Positions 10,724-20,217 of a stretch of DNA of 64,000 nt are shown here, in pieces. The position numbers were made by a program, and so were the translations under genes. Numbering within the stretch: position 1 is the stretch's first letter; every line of letters begins with the position of its first letter. The notes under the pieces are model-generated. The model did no database searches. It saw nothing but the letters and a program-made list of their open reading frames with translations, and was not told where the DNA came from. Source of the DNA: Coenobita brevimanus (taxonomy: Eukaryota > Arthropoda > Malacostraca > Decapoda > Coenobitidae); assembly GCA_032717465.1 (NCBI GenBank), contig CM064715.1:34887046-34951045 (forward strand), read 5' to 3'.

Positions 10724-12142
10724 CTACCCAAGGTACTGAACTTTAGCTTGACCAAACTCACACTTTGATAAATTAGCTACAATATTAGCCTGAACCAAAC
10801 GCTCAAGAAATTTACTGACATGGCATAGGTGATCTTTCCAGTTGTCACTGAAGATTAATACATCATCAATATAAACAACACACCCTGCCAAACCCTCTGT
10901 TACAACATTCATGAGCTTCTGAAAAGTGGCTGGTGCATTCTTCATATCATATGGCATTACAGAACATGCAAAAGTCTTTCTTAGTGTTACAAAACATGAG
11001 ATCTCCCTAGCACGTTCAGTCATAGGTACTTGCCAGTATCCCTTTAACAAATCAAACTTACTTATGTACCTAGCCTTTCCGATCTTGTCTATGCAATCTT
11101 CCACGCGAGGGAGAGGGTAAGTGTCTGTTTTGGTTATCTGATTAACACGTCTGTAGTCGATGCAAAGCCGCTGTGACCCACCTGGCTTAGGGACTAGAGT
11201 GACAAGAGAACTCCACTCGCTCTGACAGGGCTCAATCATCTTGTGGTCCAACAGGTAGCCAAGCTCCTTCTGGATGAGAGGAACTTTCACTGGGTTCACA
11301 CGGTAAGGAGGCAGTTTAATTGGCTTTGTGTCTCCAACATCGACATCATGCATCAACACAGTGGTTCTTCCTGGAGTGGCACGGAACACTTGCGGGTACT
11401 CCTGCAGTAATGCCGAAAACTCCTGCCTTTCCTCGGGAGCTAGATGAGAAATTTTAGTCTGGAGATCATTCATGATATCAGGATTCTTCCCCAGCCTATC
11501 ACTCAGGCTCATACTGCATGGGAGAACTTCACTTGCAGACTCGGGTGGAACAGCTACACTGCAGACTGGGTTATTTTCGTCCCGCCTGTGATATAACTTT
11601 AGCATGTTGATGTGACAAAGTTGCTTGTTCTTTCTACGATCTGGTGTGGCGATGACATAGTTGACATCACTGAGTTTCTTCTCCACGAAATAAGGACCAC
11701 TAAACTTGGCTTGAAGAGGTTGCCCATGCACCGGTAGCAGAATCAAAACCTGATCTCCTGGCTGAAAGTGGCGTAACCTGGACTTGTTATCATACCAAGT
11801 TTTCATCTTCTCCTGAGCAGCTCCTAAATTCTCTCTCGCCAGCTGTAAAGCAGTGGACAGCTGTTCTTTGAACTTCATCACATACACCAGCAGGTTGACG
11901 TCATCTTCCTCCAACAGCCAGCATTCCTTAAGTAGATTAAGGGGTCCTCTTACTTCATGGCCAAACAGTAGTTCAAAGGGTGAGAAGCCTAGTGATTCAT
12001 TTGGAGATTCTCTTGCGGCAAATACAACGAATGGAAGACCTTTATCCCAGTCTTTCTGATGTTCCAAACAGTATTTCCTGAGCATCGATTTGATTGTTTG
12101 ATGATATCTTTCCAACGCTCCTTGGATCTGGGGATGGTAAGC
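10724..12142 (-). pseudogene. pol: Gypsy-G1 integrase C-terminal part fused to reverse transcriptase
   Basis: Starts right after a TAA at 12143-12145 and includes the integrase glutamate (ALERYHQT), the Gypsy integrase tail (FARESPNESLGFSPFELLFG, WYDNKSRLRHFQPGDQVL, FSGPYFVEKK), a linker, then RT: YPQVFRATPGRTT, PPYRVNP, IEPCQSEWSS, LCIDYRRVNQIT, FDLLKGYWQVPM and the catalytic VVYIDDVLIFSD. The frame ends in a TAG at 10724-10726 where G2 has a tyrosine codon (LGYITGDG). Integrase running directly into RT in one frame is the diagnostic feature of this element. The RT active site residues are present. Confidence 0.92.
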
Positions 12143-12440
12143 TTAAGACGTGATCTGAGTGATGCCCAACTCTTTCAGAGACTGCTTGAAAACATTTGAC
12201 ATGAAATTACTTCCCCGGTCTGACTCTACCTCCTTGGGCAGACCAAACTTGGTGAAGAACCCCAGCATTTCCTTAACCACATTCTTTGCTGAGATATTTC
12301 TAAGTGGAATGGCTTCAGGATAATGAGTAGCCATATCAATCAGGGTCAACAGATAAGAATATCCTGAAGAAGTCTTAGGAAGAGGGCCCACAATATCCAC
12401 CAACACCACACGGGTGAATGGCACCTCAAAAGGAGGATGG
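12143..12440 (-). pseudogene. pol: Gypsy-G1 integrase catalytic core
   Basis: Encodes the first two catalytic aspartates: VDIVGPLPKTSSG and ESDRGSNFMSN, then ITQITS and a TAA (12143-12145) where G2 has serine. One base is missing near 12441 relative to G2 (ggaggatggg against ggaggaatggg), which separates this frame from the zinc-binding domain upstream, and a 3-bp insertion adds a valine next to the first aspartate. The core would join cDNA ends to the host chromosome. Confidence 0.9.
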
Positions 12441-13164
12441 GAACTAGAGGTGCAACCTTTTCGGTCTGATTACACTTCCCCACAACTTGACAGGCGTGAC
12501 AAGACTTACAATACCAGGAAACATCTCTGAAGATACATGGCCAGTAGAAGTGTTTCAAAATGCGTGCCACAGTCTTCCTCACTCCAAGGTGTCCTGCCAA
12601 ATTTGAATCATGAGCCACTCTAATGATATCCTGCCTACAAACACGAGGGATGACAACTTGATGTACAACCTCCCATTCACAGTCGGCTGATGCTCCTGGG
12701 GGTGTCCACTTTCTCATAAGTACTCCCGACTTTATATAATAACAAGTAGAAGCACCAGCTGACTCTTCCTCACTGCAAGCAGAGTTAGCTAGACCTTTCA
12801 ACTCAGGGTCAGGAACCTGCAACTCAACCAACTCTTGACGAGAGAAATTATCAACACTACGGGGTACTGCCTCATCTGGTGAGTGGTCCAAATTAGCAAG
12901 AAAAGTGTCAGCTAGGATAACATCATCATCATCATTATCCTCTAAGTCACCAGTAACTTTAGACTTAGCCCTAGTGACAGCACAGGCAGGGAACACATCA
13001 GGGACATCACAATCCTGGGTCGCAGTCACTGGTTCACTAGACAACTGAGGAGCTGGACACACTTGACTTCCACCAATACCATTTCCAAGTAAGAAAGTTA
13101 CACCTGACATTGGGAGTGTCTCAACCAACCCAACCATAACGGAACCATTAACAAAACCGGACTA
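12441..13164 (-). pseudogene. pol: Gypsy-G1 protease-integrase linker and integrase zinc-binding domain
   Basis: In frame with the preceding protease segment apart from two adjacent stops at the junction (aat-taa-tag, where G2 reads aat-tta-gag). It encodes an acidic linker and the H2C2 integrase zinc finger: HDSNLAGHLGVRK followed by WYCKSCHACQ. Because protease, linker and zinc finger share a frame here, no programmed frameshift is needed between protease and integrase in the parent element. Confidence 0.88.
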
Positions 13165-13899
13165 TTAATTCACTCTGCACAGAGGGACAGAGAAGTAATT
13201 ATTCCCTACACCTTGTAAGATTACAGTTTCATCAGAGGAATTAACATTAGAGCCTAGAACACTGGTCAACATAAGGGACTGGCAAGCACCTGTATCACGA
13301 TATATTTTAACTAATTTCCTGTCATTACTGTCCAGAGGACTGACAAAACCATCAGACAGGAAATTAGCACATGAACTCTTGAGAGTGTCACCCACGTTAC
13401 TGCTCAAAAGAGGAGCTTCATCATGAGAATTTAATTTACCCCTCAAAGCAGGTTCAGTTAACTCGGTTAAAGAATTCTGGGAACTCTCAAGGGTGGACAC
13501 TAGACCAATTGACTGAATATTTAAAGACCCCTTTTTGTTCACATCACGCTGTCTCCTGAAACATTTCTCCGTAGTATGACCAAGCTTACTACAATAAGTA
13601 CATTTACTTTTCTGAAATCTAGAGGTGAAGCTGGTATTTACTTCCTGAGAAACATCATCTTTATTCTCTTTCCTGTTACCTGTACTCTGAGTAGAGGCAA
13701 CGTACTTACTCTCAGCTTTCCTTTTTTCTTCAGAATGTCTCTTGTGAGTGAGAACATATTCATCAGCTAAAACTGCAGTATCAGACAAATTATCTATTCT
13801 TTTCTCATCAAGATATAGGCCTACACATTTTATTAGTACACTTTTTGAAGTCCTCCACCAAAAGCATCTGCTTAAATTTATCAAAATCAGAATCCACAT
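13165..13899 (-). pseudogene. gag-pro: Gypsy-G1 gag C-terminal part, zinc knuckle and aspartic protease
   Basis: Contains the CCHC knuckle CTYCSKLGHTTEKC (about 13565-13606) and, about 85 residues further on, the retropepsin-like motif YRDTGACQSLML. A one-base insertion near 13830 separates it from the N-terminal gag segment (ctacacatttta against cttacatcttta in G2). The frame ends at the double stop described for the next segment. Protease would process the polyprotein. Confidence 0.9.
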
Positions 13900-14635
13900 T
13901 CTTAGAATTTAACCACTGCTCTAACAGATCTTCTTTGATTTTTGCATACTCAACATGGGATTGCTTATCTTGCTTATAAGTTGTCCTACATTTTACTCTA
14001 TAGGCTTCATTAACAAGCTCATAGGCCTTAAGAATCAAGCTCTTAACTACATCATAATTATCAGATTGATCCTGAGACAAAGATGCATAAGTTACTTGAG
14101 CTTTACCCGTGAGAACACTCTGTAGGAGTACTGGCCAATACTCTTTGGGCCAATTAAAACCTGTAGCTACCCTCTGAAACAACTGAAAATACTTTGTTAA
14201 ATCAGATTCATTAAATGGAGGGACAAGTTTAACATTTTTAGCCACATCAAAATCATCAGAGCTAGATGATCCAGTTCCACTTTGTTTCATGCGATGCTCA
14301 TGGTCTGCCTGAATCCTAGCAATTTCAATTTGTGCCTGTGCCTCCTGAATACGAGCCTGAGACTCAGCCTTCTTAGTACGAGCCTCCTGCAGGGCTAGCT
14401 GTAACTTAGTTATTTCAATCTGCGTTTGCTCATCTGGAGGAGTTACATTAAAAATGCTTTTATTAATCATGTCAACAATTTCATCTTTAGACTGATGAGA
14501 GTGAACAGCAATTCCCAATTGTTGAGCAACAAGCTTAAGTTCGTTCTTTGTTCTGTTTTCTACATCACACAGTTTGCACATTTGACAAAAAATCTTTGGC
14601 TTCATCAAGAGTAGTAATAGTAGACATCATGAATA
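13808..14635 (-). pseudogene. gag: Gypsy-G1 gag N-terminal part with coiled coil and SCAN-like capsid region
   Basis: Residues include an Ala/Gln/Glu-rich heptad segment (LQLALQEARTKKAESQARIQ) predicted by eye as a coiled coil, then FNESDLTKYFQLFQRVA, the WPVLLQSVLTGKAQVTYASL block and YRVKCRTTYKQ, which together match the SCAN-like capsid of Gmr1-type elements. A 2-bp loss near 14571 puts the true start (MSTITTL..., about 14630) out of frame, so the open frame begins at an internal Met at 14608. Overlaps the next segment because of a second shift near 13830. Confidence 0.88.
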
Positions 14636-14689
14636 AATCACAGTCACAAAATATCAAGAAATATCCTTATGATAATATCCTGAATATCC

Positions 14690-14711
14690 TGATAAGAGGT
14701 CGCCAAATTTA
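14690..14711 (-). other. Candidate primer-binding site of Gypsy-G1
   Basis: On the minus strand the 5' LTR end (CCGTAACA) is followed by TAAATTTGGCGACCTCTT. The TGGCGACC core lies a few bases after the LTR and is identical in G2. Which tRNA it pairs with was not determined. Confidence 0.5.
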
Positions 14712-15535
14712 TGTTACGGAACAGAGAGAGATAATGAACACTTCAAGTGAGAATACTAAAATCACTACTGTCCCGCAAAGTTCCAGGTTCAAAACAAAAG
14801 AGTTAGGAAAAATTACAAGTTAAAGTTTATTGCTCAAATTAACAACTAAACATTCAAGACTCATAAGGATAATGTAATGGCAAAACAGGTTACATATATG
14901 GTTAACTACAATAGCCTCTATTAACATGAATTCAGCAAAAGCAAATTTATCTAAGTCAGCCCTGATAAATGAGAAAACTGGATAATGATCAGGTAAAGCA
15001 AGATATATTATTACAGATACAAAATATTATTAATACTGGCTGACACCAAAACTCTACATGAATCACAAAAACCTTACCAGGCCTACGAATTAACGCCCTA
15101 GGCCATACAGTACAAGGAAAATGGTAACAACGCTTATACTCAAATTATACAGCAGTTAGATGGCTGGAGACTTCCTGAGCACTCACAAAAATAATAATAC
15201 ACTATACAGGGGAGGACAGAGATGTGAACAAAATGAGAAGTATATCTAAGTGGCAATTAATGCAGAGACTGAGCTCGTTATATAGGGGCCGGCAGAGCTT
15301 GATACAACTTGTAAGAAGGACACGCAAATGAAGCCATAGGGGACAAAGAGTTGACAATCCTACTCTGAACAACAGAAAGAACGACTTACTCTACAATAAG
15401 GGGGAGAAGGGGGGAGTGAGGTAGAACACGCAAGCCTGGTTACTATGGAAGCCACGAGGCGAATCGTGATCAAACATGCAGCATACCGTACGTTAGAATC
15501 ATACAAAGGATGATGAAATCATAGGCTATGTAACA
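14712..15535 (-). repeat. 5' LTR of Gypsy-G1
   Basis: Pairs with 9188-10010 end to end; same TGTTAC/GTAACA termini. This copy would carry the promoter for the minus-strand transcript. Confidence 0.95.
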
Positions 15536-15537
15536 AT

Positions 15538-15624
<87 letters not shown>

Positions 15625-15625
15625 T
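15536..15625 (+). repeat. (TA)n microsatellite
   Basis: TA array with a few interruptions; continues the array on the other side of G1, which suggests G1 split one array. Confidence 0.95.
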
Positions 15626-16568
15626 TCTGGTTCATATTAATGATCTCTTATCTGTCACCCACAATCCCATTCACTCAACACTACACAGTTCATTCACACT
15701 CAGACATCCATTTACAAAGTCTAATATCTCTACCTCTCAACTCAGTACAGCCATCTCCATAAATCAAGATCTATCTACAATCAGTGGATGGGGACAAAAC
15801 AACCTTGTCTTTAAATGCTAGTAAAACTAAATATACACAGTTTACTAATAGACAGATATTGCCAGATTCGTTCATCACCTTCAGTGCTACTAATATTCCC
15901 ATCTCCAAAAGTATTGAAATTCTAGGTGTCTCACTTAACAGTGCCCTCAGCTGGACCTCTCATGTCAGATCACTTGCTAAAACCGCCTGAAAGAAACTTG
16001 GATTATTGTACAAAGTCTGTAACTTCTTCGCCGATGAGCAGTTAGCTATAATTTATAAGAGTCATGTGCTCTCACAGCTTGAATATTGCTCACCCATGTA
16101 GAATGGTTGTGGAGAGGTTGCATTAAGACAACGAGACAAAATTCAGAACAAAGCTGTTAGAATCATTAACAACCCTGCCATTAAATATAAACTACCTCCC
16201 CTGCAAGTAAGAAGGAATGTTGCCTCCCTTGCATTATTTTACAGATATTTTTTCGGCAAATGCTCGGACGAAGTTGAGTCCATGGTGCCACCTCTCCATG
16301 CCTTCCCTCGTGCTACACGGGCATCTGGTAGCGCTCATGACTGGAATGTCACTCAGCCATATTGCAGAACTTCTGCCTATCAGAATTCTTTCAATCCCCG
16401 AACTGCATCTCTCTGGAACTCGCCTCCCCAGAGTTGTTTCCCTCCAAATTTCAACCCACAACTGTTCAAGTCTAACTGTTACAGATATTTTATGAACAGA
16501 GGACACCAGTAATCTGGTGTATGGATTATTTTTTTTTTTACTCATTTGTTTTTCCTTCCTCCGTTCTG

Positions 16569-16570
<2 letters not shown>
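15626..16570 (+). mobile_element. LINE K1: 5'-truncated Jockey/CR1-like LINE, 3' end
   Basis: Translates as RT C-terminus with several breaks: HINDLLSVTHNPIH, then NLVFNASKTKYTQF, IEILGVSLNSALSWTSHV, SLAKTA-stop-KKLGLLY, HVLSQLEYCSPM-stop, NKAVRIINNPA and a final block ending RYFMNRGHQ-stop at 16512. The YADD box region is altered (no intact YADD). Related to LINE J but a different family. The 3' UTR of about 60 bp (ggtgtatggatta, T run, ccttcctccgttctgtta) leads straight into (TA)n. A shorter second copy, K2, follows. Confidence 0.85.
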
Positions 16571-16608
<38 letters not shown>

Positions 16609-16646
16609 ATATATATATATATATATATATATCTATATATATATAC
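16571..16646 (+). repeat. (TA)n array between K1 and K2
   Basis: TA units with two ATCTAT interruptions. Confidence 0.95.
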
Positions 16647-17076
16647 ACAACAAGGCTGTTAGAATCATTAACAACCCTGCCATTACATATAAACTACCTC
16701 CCCTGCAAGTAAGAAGGAATGTTTCCTCCCTTGCATTATTTTACAGATATTTTTTCGGCAAATGCTCAGACGAAGTTGCGTCCATGGTGCCACCTCTCCA
16801 TGCCTTCCCTTGTGCTACACGGGCATCTGGTAGCGCTCATGACTGGAATGTCACTCATCCATATTGCAGAACTTCTGCCTATCAGAATTCTTTCATTCCC
16901 CGAACTGCATCTCTCTGGAACTCGCCTCCCCAGAGCTGTTTCCCTCCTAATTTCAACCCACAACTGTTCAAGTCTAACTGTTATAGATATTTTATGAACA
17001 GAGGACACCAGTAATCTGGTGTATGGATTATTTTTTTTTTTTACTCATTTGTTTTTCCTTCCTCCGTTCTGTTATT

Positions 17077-17081
<5 letters not shown>
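16647..17081 (+). mobile_element. LINE K2: second 3' end of LINE K
   Basis: Nearly identical to 16148-16570 (about a dozen differences by eye), including the last coding block to RYFMNRGHQ-stop, the T run and the ccgttctgtta end followed by (TA)n. The copy begins directly after the preceding TA array. Confidence 0.88.

Positions 17082-17134
<53 letters not shown>
17082..17134 (+). repeat. (TA)n microsatellite
   Basis: TA array following K2. Confidence 0.95.
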
Positions 17135-17141
<7 letters not shown>

Positions 17142-17236
17142 AGCCCCCCGCCAACCTTATATAGGATACAAATAGGAGAAAGAGGGCATAGTTTTCATAG
17201 TTTAGTACATGTTGTAGAATGGGCTCCCTTGAGTTA

Positions 17237-17311
17237 ACTACTACTGCTACTACTACTACATCTGCTACAACAACAACAACAACAACAACTACTACTACTA
17301 CTACTACTACT
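17237..17311 (+). repeat. (CTA)n/(CAA)n trinucleotide repeat
   Basis: Blocks of CTA, then CAA, then CTA units. Confidence 0.92.
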
Positions 17312-17586
17312 CACTAAGTATATCATGGGATATTACCCCTTCACAAATGTTGCCACTGCGATCATGAAGCTTTTACACTGGGGTACTACCTTCTTTTATG
17401 ACGTATTCGTATTATTTTGTAATTCTTCAAACTGGCATGAATATCTTAGGATTAGGTAAGCAGTGTCCATGTTTTCTCGGAATGCACATGAAGAAACTGC
17501 GCATCAGCTTTATTATGCATGTATGTCAGCTTTATTTATCCAGTGCTGTGTAAGCAGTTTATGTATTATGGAATGACACTACAACT
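17312..17586. other. No feature recognised
   Basis: Unique-looking sequence before LINE D1. Confidence 0.4.
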
Positions 17587-18717
17587 GTGAGCAGGGCAAT
17601 GGGCAGGATGCAGGTGGGGAAGGCAGCAGGTGTATCTGATTTGACTGCTGAAATGTTGGAAGCCTCAGGAGATCTAGGAGTGGGGTTAGTCACTGACTTG
17701 ATAAATACGACTATAATAGATGAGTGTGTTGTCCACGATGATTGGCTGAAGTGTGTAAATGTAAATGTGTATAAGGGGAAGGGTGATGCCCTGGAAAGAG
17801 GAAATAATAGGCATGAAGCTTTTGGACCAGATTTTGAAGGTACTGGAAAGAGTTCTATAGGGTATGATTAGAAAGAGAGTGAATATTGATGAGACGCAGT
17901 TTGGGTTTATGCCAGACAACCACTGATGCCATATTCATTGTTCGACAGATTCAGGAATAATATATATGAAAGAAAAGGGAACTGTACTTTGTTTTTGTTG
18001 ATTTGGAGAAGGCCTTTGACAGAGACCCTGGAGAGGTGGGAGTGCATGTGGATATTGTCAGGCGTGAAAGGGTTGAACTTGCTGGTGAGTCTCTTGAGTG
18101 CGTGGAAGAGTTTTGTTATTTGGGAGACATGTTATGTGCTGGAGGTTGGGCTGGAGTTCTGTGGCTAGAGAGAGAAGTGGTTGGAAGAAATTCAGGGAGC
18201 TGTTGGCTCACTTGGCATAGAGAGGGCTCTCTCACAGTGCTAAAGGATCTTTGTACTGGGCATGTGTTAAGAGTGTAATGCTGTATGGTAGTGAGATCTG
18301 GGCAGTAATGGAGGAGGATATACACAGGCTCAAACGTACAGAAATGGTAATGATTAGGTGGATGTGCAGTGCATTCCTGAGTGCAAGGCCTGGGGGTGCC
18401 TGGTTCACAATGCAGTTGAGAGGTAGGAAGGGATTGGAGTGTATTGGTGTTGTGATGAGGAGGGGTAGGTTGAGATGATTTAGGCATGTAGAAATGATGA
18501 GGGATGATAATTGGGTGCAGAACGTGAGAAGTGTTAATGTTAGGGGTAGGGTAGCGTGAGATAGACCGAAAAAGACCTGGGACGATGTCACTGAATGTCA
18601 CTCAGGGATAAGGGACTAAACAGGGAAGTTGCCAGAGATCGAGCAGCATGGATAGCCGCCTTTAGGTGACCAAAGCCGACGCATGTAAGCATCTTGGAGC
18701 CTTCAAAAACTAAACGA
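17587..18717 (+). mobile_element. LINE D1: degenerate RTE-like LINE with internal deletion
   Basis: Recognisable blocks in order: QVGKAAGVSDLTAEMLEASGD, DDWLKCVNVNVYKGKGDALE (RT entry), DLEKAFDRDP, then an abrupt jump to LECVEEFCYLGDML, later LYGSEIWAV and RGRLR. The jump removes the RT palm including the (Y/F)ADD box. Many stops. The 3' end reads ...ttcaaaaactaaacgaaacgatc, a (GAAAC)n-type tail shared with LINE D2 (53492-53982). RTE-like assignment is from the general protein pattern and is tentative at clade level. Confidence 0.8.
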
Positions 18718-18735
18718 AACGATCAGTTACAGTCT

Positions 18736-20217
18736 CGCTATGTATCTATCGCGAGACGTCTTAATCCCGTGAGGGGTGGCCACAAACAAATCGCCTCCAT
18801 GTCGCCCTGTCCCCCGCCATTTCACTGCCCTGCTCCAAGCTCACCCCCCCCCTCTATCATATACCTCTCCACTCCATCCCTCCATCTCATCCATGGCCTC
18901 CCCCTCCCTCTCTCCCCCTCCACCTCTCTAACATATACTCTTCTCGTCAGGCTCTCGCTCTCCATCCCCTCCACACGGCCAAACCACCTCAATGTGTTTC
19001 TCCTAACTCTTCCTATCACACCCACATCTACACTACAACGTTCCTTCACTTCCTGATCTGTCACTCTGTCTCTTCATGTGACTCCACAGGCTCCGCTCAA
19101 ATAACTCATTTCCACTGCTCTCACTCGTGTCTTGTGTCTTTCCAACAACGTCCAAGCTTCACTTCCATACGTTAGAGTTGGTATCACAATACTGTCATGC
19201 AGTAACATTTTCACTTCCATGTTCACTTCCCTGATTCTTATCACTTCTTTCAGAGAACCAGCAACCTTGTTCTACCCTGTCACACACTTCACCTTCCAAA
19301 CTTCCATCCTTACTCATCACACTACCCAAGTACTTAAACGCACTCACATTCTCCATTTCCTCCTCATCCATCCTCACGATACATTCAGTGACTTCATTTC
19401 TCTCGAAGACCATAACTTTACTCTTGCCTACATTCACTTGGATTCTGTTTCTTATACACTCTCTCAGACTCATTCAGTGAGCTATGAAACTCCTCTTCGT
19501 CTTCACTTAACAACACAGTATCATCTGCAAACAATAGTACAGGGAGTTTCCACGCACTACCCTCTCTCATTAGGGCCGCTCCAGCATCCATTGTCCTACC
19601 TTGTATCTATTTTATAACCCCATCCATATACAGATTGTACAATCATGGAGACGTGACACATACCTGTTTCAACCCAACCTTCGAACAGAAAATTCACTCA
19701 GTTCACTATCCACACGCACTGCAGTCTTAGCACCCTCATACATACTCTCCACGGCATTCAACAACCTCCCATTTACTCCATATATCCTTAATACTTTCCA
19801 CAATCCTTGTCTATCCACCCTGTTATATGCTTTCTCCAAATCCGTGAAGGCAGCATACAACTTCTTTCCCTTCTCTAGAAACTTTTCCACAAAAGACCTA
19901 AGGATAAATACATGATTTACACAACCTCTTCCCTTCTTAAAACCTCTCTGTTATTCTCCAACTAATTCCTCCGTTATTTCCCTAACTCTGTCAATAGGAA
20001 TCCTACCATATACTTTTCCTTATACACTAAGAAGACAAATGCCCCAATGATTACCATTCACTTCTTTTTCCCCTTTTCCTTTGTACAGGGAAATAATTAT
20101 ACCTGACTTCCAATCCTCCAGGACTTTACCTTCCTCAAAGGCCAATCTGTACATCTTCCACGTCCATTCTACTATTATCTCTCCCTCATGCTTCAGCATT
20201 TCACCACACGCTTCATC
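18736..20217 (-). mobile_element. LINE M1, part a: RT to 3' end of an RTE-like LINE (minus strand)
   Basis: Minus-strand blocks from high to low coordinate: GEMLKHEGEIIVEW, LAFEEGKVLEDWKSG, SLYKGKGEK, GFKKGRGCVN, FTDLEKAYNRVDR, the catalytic LLFADDTVLLSED (about 19510-19545), FKYLGSVM, RNTLRWFGRVE and GRGRPWMRWRDGV. Numerous stops and shifts. The 3' end is GGCCACCCCTCACGGGAT... and a short TATC/GATA-like tail at 18738-18750, next to the tail of D1. The upstream end at 20217 is cut by LINE J2; the rest of the protein continues at 22786-22985 and 26453-26945. Confidence 0.85.

Larger units (their letters stand above)
9188..15535 (-). mobile_element. Gypsy-G copy G1: Ty3/Gypsy LTR retrotransposon with integrase upstream of RT
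   Basis: Two LTRs of about 823 bp (9188-10010 and 14712-15535), both TGTTAC...GTAACA, enclose a minus-strand internal region. Reading from high to low coordinates the order is gag, zinc knuckle, protease, integrase, RT, RNase H, polypurine tract. This domain order differs from ordinary Ty3/Gypsy elements (RT-RNase H-integrase). The LTRs differ at roughly 35 positions by eye (about 4 percent), so the insertion is not recent. The element sits in a (TA)n array; flanks are ATGT on the left and ATAT on the right, consistent with a mutated 4-bp ATAT target duplication. Several frameshifts and stops inactivate it. The second copy, G2, is at 43131-49454. Confidence 0.93.

Noticed and set aside
14548..14823. 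Plus-strand frames over the Gypsy-G gag start
   Set aside because: Antisense shadow of gag and LTR.
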